From Terriglobia bacterium (GTDB taxonomy: Bacteria > Acidobacteriota > Terriglobia > Terriglobales > Acidobacteriaceae), in NCBI GenBank assembly GCA_020073465.1, contig JAIQFC010000039.1, forward strand, positions 1 through 37,204: a stretch of DNA of 37,204 nt, given 5' to 3'. A model generated the notes under the pieces. It was not told the origin of the DNA, searched no databases, and was given only the letters and a program-made list of their open reading frames with translations. Below, in pieces: positions 27,049 through 35,386 of this stretch. The translations under genes were made by a program, and so were the position numbers. How positions within the stretch are numbered: the stretch's first letter is position 1; every line of letters starts with the position of its first letter.

Positions 27049-28162
27049 TGGCTGAAACCTTGAGCAACCGGAGTACTTCCTGCCAATTCGTCATGCTGAA
27101 GACGGCTTGACAGAATAATCGCGGAAATCACCGGCAGCGGAATGAACTGAAGGAGAGGGGCCATGAGAAGCAGGAACACGACGAGGAAAACCGCTTTCAG
27201 GATGCCTGCAATGGGCGTTTGCGCACCGAGGCGCGCATTGTCGAACGTGTAGGAGGAGACTCCGGAAGCAGGTGGCCCTCCTGCGAAAGCAGAAGCTATA
27301 TTTGCGCTCCCTTGCACAAAGAGCTCACCATTTGAATTGAAGCGTTCGCCAGTGAGGTCGGCTGCGAGGCCCATAGCTTGGTACGACTCAACGGCGACCA
27401 GAACTGCTATCGCGAACCCCTGGGCAAGAATGCTACCGATATGATCAACTCTGAAGCCTGGATGAAAGGGGAATGACCTTAGGTCCGATCCGAAGAGCGA
27501 TTCGATAGTGCGCACCGGGAAATGCCCGAACTTCACCAACAAAGCTCCCATCGTAACCGCGATCAGGCCGGCTGGGACGTTCCTTGATGCTATTCTGCAC
27601 GCCATTATCAAGATCAAGGTCGCAATTGCCAAAATGATCGCGCGCGGCTCGATCTGCACCGGATATCGTGCAAGGGCTAGACCTTCCCGGGGGACTGGAT
27701 CGGCGACGATGTGCGAACCGATACCAAGGAGAGTGGGGACTTGCTGGCTGACGACAAGGACTGCGATTCCGGTCAAGAAACCGACGATGACAGGACGCGG
27801 AAGCATTCGGACGCCTGCTCCGAGGCCGATTGCTCCGAAAAACACCAAAAGAACGCCCGCTAGCATTGTAGACAGAGACAGAGCGAAAATTCCTTCTCGG
27901 GCAACAATGCTCGACGCGACTGCCACAAAGACAACGTTCGGCGCGGTGACGCGAATCTTGGAATCTCCAAGAACTGAGGCTAGAAACCCCGCGATGGCAG
28001 CACAGGAAATTCCATACAGCGGAGGTACTCCGGTAGCAATGCGATGGCGATGGCAAGTGGAAAGATCTGCAAGGAGAGAAACAGAGCTGCCAACGCGTCC
28101 GAGCGGAAGCGAAAACGGTCGTAGTAGCTAAGGCAGACCACCGACTTGGGTAGCCATGTCAT
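27008..28162 (-). pseudogene. SulP-family anion permease, frameshifted and truncated
   Basis: Homology to SulP anion transporters runs through three reading-frame segments. From about 28162 to about 28030 the frame gives LPKSVVCLSYYDRFRFRSD and LQIFPLAIAIAL. The frame then shifts and gives GVPPLYGISCAAIAGFLAS, followed by VTAPNVVFVAVASSIV and a long hydrophobic stretch to about 27110. A second shift restores the first frame, reading VFSMTNWQEVLRLLKVSA before a stop at 27008. The two shifts compensate each other. The remaining TM helices and the C-terminal STAS domain are missing. The central open part (27012-27926) alone would give 304 residues without a proper start. A sequencing error could explain a shift but not the truncation. 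Confidence 0.82.
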
Positions 28163-28845
28163 ATTTCGAACCGCACAGTTGGGACGTCCTGAGTACCTCA
28201 GGTTCTCCGCTTCGCTCACCTTGAGACTCTGTGAAGGCCAAAGATCCGATATTGCGTGTCAACCCGCGCGGTCGTTGTGGAGGCGTTCAGCCAAACGTCC
28301 GATCGCAAGCAGGATTCCATGCAGAAGAGCTTGTGGCCGGGGTGCACATCCCGGAATATAAACATCCACCGGAAGGACCTTGTCGACGCTCCCCAAAGAC
28401 GGCCTTGGATGATCACCTATGCCGAATTGCCGAGACCTACCTCGTCGTATAGGGATGCCAGATTACTTCCGGATTGCCGACAACCCGGGAACTATTGACC
28501 GGGCGGCAGATTGAAAAGTGAGCGCCAAGGTTCCGGGGAAACCTTCTGTGGGCTGATCTGGTGGAATCTGAACAATCTGGCAAAGACTGTGGGTGGCATT
28601 TGTTTCGCAGTAGGGATGATTTACGTGGGATTAAAGACCAACTGGTTCTGGTCCGCCCCGGTCATGATTGATTTCCGCGAATCGTAGAGCATTGTTGTTG
28701 CGATATCACGGTTACACTCAATGGCCGTGCAGCGCAGTTGAAGAATTGCTACGCGCCTACCCTCGTAGCGGCCGAAGACCAAAAAGCCCTTGACTTCTAA
28801 ATGCTTTCGTTATATTACGATTAGTTACGTTTACCTCCCTTATAT
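28163..28845. other. Long gap without a confident gene
   Basis: About 680 bp separate the sulP remnant from gatZ. Short frames on both strands (for example 28231-28452 plus) show no recognisable family. One TTG-initiated frame at 28511-28687 (plus, 58 residues) encodes a hydrophobic segment (LIWWN...VGGICFAVGMIYVGL) that could be one membrane helix, but it has no ribosome site. The region looks like decayed DNA inside the island. Confidence 0.5.
28790..28816 (+). promoter_or_regulatory. Candidate gatZ promoter
   Basis: TTGACT at 28790-28795 and TATATT at 28811-28816 are 15 bp apart; TATTAC at 28813-28818 would give 17 bp. The surrounding 28790-28860 is clearly AT-rich compared with neighbouring DNA. 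The start codon at 28846 lies about 25 nt after the predicted initiation point, leaving a very short leader. Confidence 0.5.
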
Positions 28846-30222
28846 ATGGGTGGATGTAATGAGAACATTTCCAGTAGTCCGCAAAAATTGACCCTGAACC
28901 AGCAACTCGAGGATTCGAGTACCCGGCTACGGGACGTTTTGCGTAGCAATCTCCAGTCAGGGAAGGGTGGAATATATGCAGTGTGCTCCGCTCATCCTGC
29001 AGTGATCGAAGCGGCCGTCCGGCAGTCGTTAGAAGATGGTTCGGTACTGCTTGTGGAGTCGACTTCAAGCCAAGTCAACCAGTTCGGTGGCTACACTGGC
29101 CTGACGCCTAGCGAGTTCGCGGGGTTCGTCCATTCCGCTGCAAGAAGCGCCGGACTACCAGCAGAGCGAGTCTTGCTCGGCGGGGATCACGTTGGCCCCT
29201 TCCCATGGCGACATGAAGCGTCGGTTTCCGCATTAAGAAAAGCTTGCGCACTGGTGCACGATTGTGTGGCTGCGGGATACCAGAAGATCCACCTCGACGC
29301 GAGCATGCCTTGCGGCGACGACGAGAAGGGAAGCCTCACAGAGCGAACGGTTGCCGACCGGGCCGCTATTTTGTGCCAGGCCGCAGAGGAAGCGTATCGG
29401 GAATTGCCGTCGGACTCTCCGCAACTAGTTTATGTGATCGGAACCGAGGTTCCCGCGCCCGGCGGAGAGTCTGTCGACGCACATTCCCCTGTAGTAACAA
29501 AGCCCGAGGATGCTCATCGAACACTAGAAGCCTTCCGGTTCGCGTTTGGAGAACGGGGACTGTCGTCCGCTTGGGAAAGGGTGATCGCGTTGGTTGTTCA
29601 GCCGGGAGTAGATTTCGGATCCAATGCGATCTTCGACTATGATCGCGCCAAAGCACAGTCGTTGTCTGCGGCACTGTCAAAGTACCCAGGAATCGTCTTT
29701 GAAGCACATTCCACGGATTACCAGTCTCCCCAAGCCTTAGCCCGGATGGTCGAGGACCATTTCGCGATCTTAAAGGTAGGTCCATGGCTGACCTTTGCCT
29801 TCCGGGAGGCAGTGTTGGCTTTGAGTAGCATTGAGCGGGAACTGTTCACAACGAGGTCAGAGCGTCAGATCTCACACGTGCGCGAAGCCTTGGAAGCAGC
29901 GATGTTGCGCGACCCGGTTCACTGGCGACCTTACTATCGCGGCGATGAAGACGAGGTGTGCCGCGACCTCATATACGGATACAGTGATCGCTGCCGATAC
30001 TATTGGAACCAGTCTGCGGTCCAGGGAGAGATCGCTCGACTATTCGATAATCTTGGCGAGCGACCGATTCCTCTTGCCCTCGTTAGCCAGTATCTACCCC
30101 TGGAATACGAAGCAATCCGGACCGGAGAACTGCAGGCTGTTCCCGAACGGATGATTCAGTATCACATTCGACGAGTTCTGCGTGCGTACGCTGACGCGTG
30201 CTCAGTAAAACAGCCTGCTTAA
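28846..30222 (+). CDS. gatZ: D-tagatose-bisphosphate aldolase non-catalytic subunit (GatZ/KbaZ)
   Basis: This GatZ/KbaZ-family protein has 458 residues; the family is usually about 420-430, with the extra residues at the N-terminus. ATG 28846 has no Shine-Dalgarno, so a downstream start is possible. Family segments include GIYAVCSAHPAVIEAA, LLVESTSSQVNQFGGYTGL, LLGGDHVGPFPW, IHLDASMPCGDD, YVIGTEVPAPGG, FEAHSTDYQS and LKVGPWLTFAFREA, and the C-terminal 'YWNQ' segment. In enterobacteria this subunit stabilises the class II aldolase GatY/KbaY in galactitol or N-acetylgalactosamine breakdown. No aldolase subunit is present here. The neighbouring alpha-galactosidase-like remnant suggests galactoside or galactosamine use, which is an inference. 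Confidence 0.9.
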   Translation: MGGCNENISSSPQKLTLNQQLEDSSTRLRDVLRSNLQSGKGGIYAVCSAHPAVIEAAVRQSLEDGSVLLVESTSSQVNQFGGYTGLTPSEFAGFVHSAARSAGLPAERVLLGGDHVGPFPWRHEASVSALRKACALVHDCVAAGYQKIHLDASMPCGDDEKGSLTERTVADRAAILCQAAEEAYRELPSDSPQLVYVIGTEVPAPGGESVDAHSPVVTKPEDAHRTLEAFRFAFGERGLSSAWERVIALVVQPGVDFGSNAIFDYDRAKAQSLSAALSKYPGIVFEAHSTDYQSPQALARMVEDHFAILKVGPWLTFAFREAVLALSSIERELFTTRSERQISHVREALEAAMLRDPVHWRPYYRGDEDEVCRDLIYGYSDRCRYYWNQSAVQGEIARLFDNLGERPIPLALVSQYLPLEYEAIRTGELQAVPERMIQYHIRRVLRAYADACSVKQPA

Positions 30223-30312
30223 CGTTGTCCTTCGCACATTGAAATGCCGTCCAGAATTTGAGGGGAGACGGTGGCGGAGATGGGAGTCATCTTCACTAGA
30301 AGGGCATGAGCC

Positions 30313-30582
30313 GTGGCAGACGAGAAAAGTGTTCTATGTCTCAGAGCGGAAATATGGTTTGATGTGCCCGAGACGCACGTCATCCGCAAGCAGCAGACTC
30401 TGTACTACGCGTTTTATGCCAAGCATTGGAAAGGACCCGTTGAACTTCGCGGCCTGGAAGGCCGAACCTATGACGTCGTTGACTACGTCAACGGAACGAA
30501 GCTTGGAACAGTATCGGGACACAATGCCCACCTGACGGTTGAGTTCGAAAAACATCTGCTCTTGGAAGTGCGGCCACAATGA
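30313..30582 (+). pseudogene. Alpha-galactosidase-like C-terminal remnant
   Basis: An 89-codon frame from GTG 30313 encodes a segment typical of the C-terminal beta-sandwich of alpha-galactosidase-type glycoside hydrolases: DVPETHVIRKQQTLYYAFYA, WKGPVELRGLEGR, YDVVDYVNGTKLG and FEKHLLLEVRP. No catalytic barrel precedes it; only 90 bp separate it from gatZ and a TGA closes the frame at 30307. The first 15 codons fit the family less well than another frame does, so a frameshift near 30350 is likely. I read it as the tail of a deleted gene. A free-standing small protein is possible but has no ribosome site. Confidence 0.55.
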
Positions 30583-30591
30583 AGTGCTGAG

Positions 30592-30609
30592 CGGGCAACT
30601 CCTTGCCCG
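30592..30609 (+). promoter_or_regulatory. Hairpin touching the ribosome site
   Basis: CGGGCAA and TTGCCCG form a 7-bp stem with a CTCC loop, ending one base before the AGGAG ribosome site of the next gene. It could be a remnant terminator of the upstream gene or could affect translation start. No U-tract follows. Confidence 0.45.
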
Positions 30610-30620
30610 AGGAGTTGGCG

Positions 30621-32981
30621 ATGAAGAAGTTACGGTTCAGTGCAGTCCTGCTGCTTCTGTGCGGAATGGCGTTTGCTTCGACCGCGTCGTTCACGCAGCC
30701 CCGGTTGGCAATCTTTCTGAGCAAAACCAGCTACCACCACGCGTGGGAAACGAGTCAACTGGCCGGACACGGCTGGGTCGGAATCGCGACGCTGGCGGGT
30801 ATTCCTTACGACACACTCTTTGTAGAGGAAATGCCCGATGACCAGGAACTGTCGAAGTACTCCACACTTGTGTTTGCCCAGGCGACGCTGGTGGATGACG
30901 CGACGTACTCACAGATCGTCCTTCGCTTGCGCGCCTATCTTGCGGGCAACCACAGCGTGATCCTCGACGGACCGCTCGCCACCAAAGACGAGAGCGAGAA
31001 AGAGCGCGATCACCGCGCTCTCGATGATCTGCTCGGACTGGAATACAAAGGACTGCTGGGCGGAACCGAATACCGGATTCGAGTCACTTCAAATGATCAT
31101 TATGTGACGCGTGGATTCGAGGTGTCGCAGTTCCTAACGCCGGTGCTCGCGTCCGCCACGAATGTGCTGCAGCCGAGATCCGGCGGAGCGGTACTACTGG
31201 TCTCGACCAATGGCCAGCAGAGCTTTCCGTACCTTTCCTGCGTAACGCGGGGGAGTAGCCGCGTTATTCTCGTCAGTGACTTTGGAACCTCAGCAGGCGC
31301 GGGGACCTTTTTTCGCAATGACCCGCCACAGGTCATCTATGCGAACCAACTCTGGAACGCAATGATCCGTGCGGTTCACTGGGCTACCTATGGCGATGTG
31401 GACGTCCCGTTTCCTGCTCCGCAGATCTCCAACGCCAACCTGACCGCCGTTGTGCGCTTTGATGGAGACAACAGCGGCGACCTCAACTACCAACTCAAGA
31501 CGCTCAATTTTCTTACCGACGTAGCGCAGGATACCGGAGTAGTGCCGCTCTACACCTGGGTATCCAGCTTCGTGAAGAAGGCAGGTTGGGACAAACTAGC
31601 GCCGCTCGGCAAGCGTCTCGAGGACCTCGGGGGCGAGATCGGAACTCACAGTAAGTTCCACGAAATCGATCGCAAGATGACTCCCGATCGCTGGCGCGAG
31701 GAACTCGACGGGTCGGTCGAGGAAATCGAGCAGAACATGCGGGCACAGGGTTTTCCGATTCGCAAGATTCAGTCCATGATCAATCCGGGCGACACGATCC
31801 CGATGGAGGACTACGGTGAAGTAGCTGGGCGCTTCTCGTTCTACATGACCCATGGCCTAGAGCAAAGCGTGCCACTAGGTTTTGGCAACATGACCTGGTT
31901 TGCCGGTGCGAACAAGGACTTCGTCCTGCTCGAGAATTCCCCCCACCCCGACTACCAGTGGTTCTATGACCCCACGTGGAGCTATACGACAGCTCAGATT
32001 ACCGCCAACGAAGAAGCCATCTTCGACCACATGTTTCACAATGTCGGGCGTGGTGTGATCTTCAACGAGATGTGGCACGACTACTCGATCTCGTCCGCGC
32101 CCGTCAATGAAGGCAAGGACAAGCGCATCACTAATGAGAATAACTTTCCTTTCTACGAGGCAATGAAAACGAAGTTTGCAACGCTTCCGATCTATTGTCC
32201 GGAACCGCAGGAACTCGCGCAAAAACTACGCGCGATGGCGCAATGGAATTATTCGTGGAAGGCATCGGACGACACCATCGAGATGACGCTCGACCTCTCG
32301 AGTCTGCGCCGAAATGATACTGCGGAATTTCTGGGTGGCATGGGAGTCCGTGTTGAGAACACCGGGAAGTTCATCCAGTCGGTCCTGATCGATGGACGCG
32401 TGCATCCCGCCTTTGATGACCGGCTGTTGATTCTGCCGAATCTCGCACCGGGGAATAAGCACTCCATAACAATCAAGCTGGGTGCTCAACCAACAAGGGC
32501 GACTCATCTGGCTTACGTGTCGAAGCTAGTGACCGAGGCGACGTTGACGCCCGGGGGCCTGGCCTTCAATGTAAAAGCGAGATCGAAGGCCAGATTCGCT
32601 GTTGCAGTTGCCGAGCCAGCAATCGCACTGAATGCCGACTGGCAGGAGTGGGACGACAGCGACGGTCACATCAAGGGGTTCGTGCGCTCCGACCGTCGGA
32701 TTCAATTGGTAAAGGTATCGACTTCCGGATTTCATATGACGCGCGCAAACCTGCCAATCCTCGCGGCGAATGAGAAGCCCGGCACGTTGGCATTGCGACT
32801 GGCGGCGCCGAGCCCGGAAGCGCCGCAGGTTAACTTGCGATCGGACCGACAGTTGCGTCGAGCGACACTGGGCGGCCAAGATCTGAGAATAAGAAATATC
32901 GGCCGGACGTATGAGTTGGAACTCCCCCCTTTCACGAAAGAATCAGAACTAATTCTCTATTTTCAGGAAGCGCACCGTTGA
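30621..32981 (+). CDS. Secreted NodB-type deacetylase with Rossmann-like N-domain
   Basis: This exported protein has 786 residues. ATG 30621 is preceded by AGGAG and followed by a Sec signal peptide (about 5-20). An N-terminal flavodoxin/amidotransferase-like domain (about 27-265) has beta-alpha units such as RLAIFLSKTSYHHAW, YDTLFVEEM and YSTLVFAQATL. Next comes a polysaccharide-deacetylase (NodB) domain with motif 1 VVRFDGDNSG (D281/D283) and motif 2 THSKFH (H343, H347). These form the Asp-His-His metal site of carbohydrate esterase families. A C-terminal beta-sandwich region (about 540-786) ends the chain. The order resembles the reductase-like, deacetylase and jellyroll parts of PelA, without its hydrolase. 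The likely role is deacetylation of an extracellular amino-sugar polymer. Two exported putative glycosidases follow. Confidence 0.7.
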   Translation: MKKLRFSAVLLLLCGMAFASTASFTQPRLAIFLSKTSYHHAWETSQLAGHGWVGIATLAGIPYDTLFVEEMPDDQELSKYSTLVFAQATLVDDATYSQIVLRLRAYLAGNHSVILDGPLATKDESEKERDHRALDDLLGLEYKGLLGGTEYRIRVTSNDHYVTRGFEVSQFLTPVLASATNVLQPRSGGAVLLVSTNGQQSFPYLSCVTRGSSRVILVSDFGTSAGAGTFFRNDPPQVIYANQLWNAMIRAVHWATYGDVDVPFPAPQISNANLTAVVRFDGDNSGDLNYQLKTLNFLTDVAQDTGVVPLYTWVSSFVKKAGWDKLAPLGKRLEDLGGEIGTHSKFHEIDRKMTPDRWREELDGSVEEIEQNMRAQGFPIRKIQSMINPGDTIPMEDYGEVAGRFSFYMTHGLEQSVPLGFGNMTWFAGANKDFVLLENSPHPDYQWFYDPTWSYTTAQITANEEAIFDHMFHNVGRGVIFNEMWHDYSISSAPVNEGKDKRITNENNFPFYEAMKTKFATLPIYCPEPQELAQKLRAMAQWNYSWKASDDTIEMTLDLSSLRRNDTAEFLGGMGVRVENTGKFIQSVLIDGRVHPAFDDRLLILPNLAPGNKHSITIKLGAQPTRATHLAYVSKLVTEATLTPGGLAFNVKARSKARFAVAVAEPAIALNADWQEWDDSDGHIKGFVRSDRRIQLVKVSTSGFHMTRANLPILAANEKPGTLALRLAAPSPEAPQVNLRSDRQLRRATLGGQDLRIRNIGRTYELELPPFTKESELILYFQEAHR

Positions 32982-33101
32982 GTGAGTCCGCAGCGCATAA
33001 CCGTCGCGCAGTTCTGATCGATCCGCGAGCTCTTTGTCTTGCGTACCGGGTCTTGCGCGCCGGCATGATCTGCGTTCATGAAGACAATCATAGGAGTCAA
33101 T

Positions 33102-35270
33102 ATGCGATCAAAGCCTCTGGTCAGATACGCAATTCTCGTAGTTATGACGTTGATGGTCACGTTCGCGCAGGAAAAGCCTGGAACATGGAGGCCCGACACC
33201 GACTGGGGGCATTGGCGACTCGGACAGAAATCGGACCAGGAATTCCTAAAGACGAACAACATGACCATCACGTTCGGAAGCGGCGCGCCCAGCTTCGAGG
33301 ACGTGAGTCGCGAAGAGTTCAATCGCGGGATGGAGCAGGCGAAGGCAAATAACCGCATTCTCCACGATAAAGGCTTCATCGTTCTCCGGTACCTTACGAG
33401 TTCGCTGCACGGTCGTTCGGCGTCGAACAAAGACGAACCGCAAAAAGATCAGATCCGGATGCTGCAGTTCTGGCGCGACAAGTGGAACGACTACGAGGAC
33501 TATCTGGGCCCCAAGCCGACAGAAGACCCGACGACGTGGATCACGGTGCGGCCGGACGGCAGTTTTCCTCACTATCGCTATGCTCCCTATGGCCAGGAAA
33601 CGACGAACGAGTTCGAAACCTGGGGCTGCCCCAACAATCCGTACTTCACTCGTTTGATGGAGGGCCGGATACGAGCGCAGGCGGAAACTGGGATCGATGG
33701 CTCCTACATCGACTGGACGCAGATCGCGGGTGGAACCTGCTATTGCGCGTACTGCAAACGGAACTTCGCTGCGTATCTGAAAAAGAACCTTCCCGCGAAG
33801 GTGGCGCAGGCCAAGTACGGCGCCGACGACTATGACAATGTTGCACTGCCGAAGAAGCGCGGCGAACCATTCTGGACGGAATGGGTCACGTTTCGGGGAC
33901 ATTCCGTAGCGGAATTCCATCACCGCCTGCGCGAAGTCGCCCGGCAGTACAACCCCAGTTTCATGATTTCGGGAAATGTGTTTGGGGGGTTCGGCTACGG
34001 TCCGATCAGTTATGACGCAGCCGGCAACGTGGAAATGCTTGGCCGCGACGGATACGACGACTTCATCTACTCCGAAGTCCAGGAATATCTCGACTCGGCG
34101 CCACGCAAGGACGAACAGGGCACGAAGATCACGAATAGTCCGGCGTTCAAGTTCCTGGCCGCAGCCACACATGGCAAACCGGTGATCGTGTATGCGACAG
34201 AGATCACGCCTCCGATTTTTCCCAATCCCACTGAGCGCTGCTTGAGCGCGATGTCTCAGATCAACATCGCGGAGGCCGTGGCAAGTCACGCTGTCTTTCG
34301 GGAGAAGCGATTGACGCCAGCCGGCGCCACTCAGATGTATCGGTTCCTGGCGACGAATGAGGAGAGTTTGCGCAACGTACGAATGCACGCAAACGTCGCG
34401 GTGGTCGCCTCGTTGCGACAGTATCTCGCGGATGAGTTAAGCTTTGCGTTTAGTGCTTCGCGTGTGCTGGCGGACAACGGGATCGCTCACGTCATGCTGA
34501 CCGAAGACGATCTATCGAGCCCGACGATCAACCAGTTCGATATGGTGGTCGTTCCATATCTTCCGCTGATGAGTTCGGAAAATCAGCAAGCGCTTGTTCG
34601 TTATGCAAAGGCCGGTGGCACTCTGCTTATTCTAGGCGCCAGCGGCAGCAAAGATCAGTACGGTCTTTCTCATCGTCAGAGTGTTTTGGCGCAATTGCTG
34701 GGCGGCGGACAATACCCTCTAGCCGAGGTTACGCGGAGAGTCGGCAAAGGGCAGGTGCTGTTCGTCCCCGTGAAGGTTCCGCCATCGCGGTTCCTGATCC
34801 CGATGAAGTCGCGCGGGGACTACACAACCTTTGGTCCGACGATGGCCGACGTCTTTGCTGACATCCCAGAGGGCTATACCCGGAACCGCATCGACCCCGG
34901 GTTGCGCCAACTTCTGGAGCGAGTTGCCGGCAAAGTGCGGGAGAGTCTCGGCACACGCGTGACGCGCCTCACATCTGCAGCTCCGTTTGTCGAAATTACT
35001 ACGATGATGGAAAAGACCGATCGATGGATGCTGCTCCACGTCGTTAATTACGACGTGACGGTGGACGGTACGATCACGCCTGCACGGGACCTAAAGGTGC
35101 AAGTGGCGATTCCTCGCGGAAAGACCGCTCGAAGCGTTACCTGGAGTGGAACGCTCACCGAGATGAAACCAATGAAATACAGAACGGTGAGCAGGGCGGG
35201 GCGTCAGATGTTGATACTCGACCTCAACGAAATAAGCATTTATGGGCTCGCGAAGATCGAACTCGAGTGA
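33102..35270 (+). CDS. Exported TIM-barrel glycosidase-like protein with trimerisation-like domain
   Basis: This exported protein has 722 residues. ATG 33102 is preferred to 33078 because AGGAG lies 7 nt before it and a Sec signal (about 5-22) begins at once. The N-terminal two thirds look like a TIM-barrel of the GH42/GHL6 type: FIVLRYLTSSLHG, GIDGSYIDWTQ, a C213-Y-C215-AY-C218 metal-binding-like cluster, MISGNVFGGFGYG and YDDFIYSEVQEYL. A Rossmann-type domain follows (about 445-560: VLADNGIAHVMLTEDDL, FDMVVVPYLPLM, YAKAGGTLLILGA), as in beta-galactosidase trimerisation domains. A C-terminal beta-rich domain ends the chain. Candidate catalytic acids are D in SYIDW and E in YSEVQ, not proven. 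The activity is unknown; the context suggests polysaccharide breakdown. Confidence 0.65.
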   Translation: MRSKPLVRYAILVVMTLMVTFAQEKPGTWRPDTDWGHWRLGQKSDQEFLKTNNMTITFGSGAPSFEDVSREEFNRGMEQAKANNRILHDKGFIVLRYLTSSLHGRSASNKDEPQKDQIRMLQFWRDKWNDYEDYLGPKPTEDPTTWITVRPDGSFPHYRYAPYGQETTNEFETWGCPNNPYFTRLMEGRIRAQAETGIDGSYIDWTQIAGGTCYCAYCKRNFAAYLKKNLPAKVAQAKYGADDYDNVALPKKRGEPFWTEWVTFRGHSVAEFHHRLREVARQYNPSFMISGNVFGGFGYGPISYDAAGNVEMLGRDGYDDFIYSEVQEYLDSAPRKDEQGTKITNSPAFKFLAAATHGKPVIVYATEITPPIFPNPTERCLSAMSQINIAEAVASHAVFREKRLTPAGATQMYRFLATNEESLRNVRMHANVAVVASLRQYLADELSFAFSASRVLADNGIAHVMLTEDDLSSPTINQFDMVVVPYLPLMSSENQQALVRYAKAGGTLLILGASGSKDQYGLSHRQSVLAQLLGGGQYPLAEVTRRVGKGQVLFVPVKVPPSRFLIPMKSRGDYTTFGPTMADVFADIPEGYTRNRIDPGLRQLLERVAGKVRESLGTRVTRLTSAAPFVEITTMMEKTDRWMLLHVVNYDVTVDGTITPARDLKVQVAIPRGKTARSVTWSGTLTEMKPMKYRTVSRAGRQMLILDLNEISIYGLAKIELE

Positions 35271-35386
35271 CACACTCCCCGAAACGAAGAGGGTGTGCTG
35301 CCAATAATTCCATCCGAACCGCGTAAGCGGCATCATCTGCGGTAGCGCGCAGCTAGGTGCCGAACTTCGCCGTTGCAGGAGCGCTA

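Noticed and set aside
28909..28930. Possible attR resembling the tRNA-Asp T-arm (GGATTCGAGTACCCGGCTACG)
   Set aside because: It has only partial similarity and lies within the gatZ coding sequence; it is probably chance.
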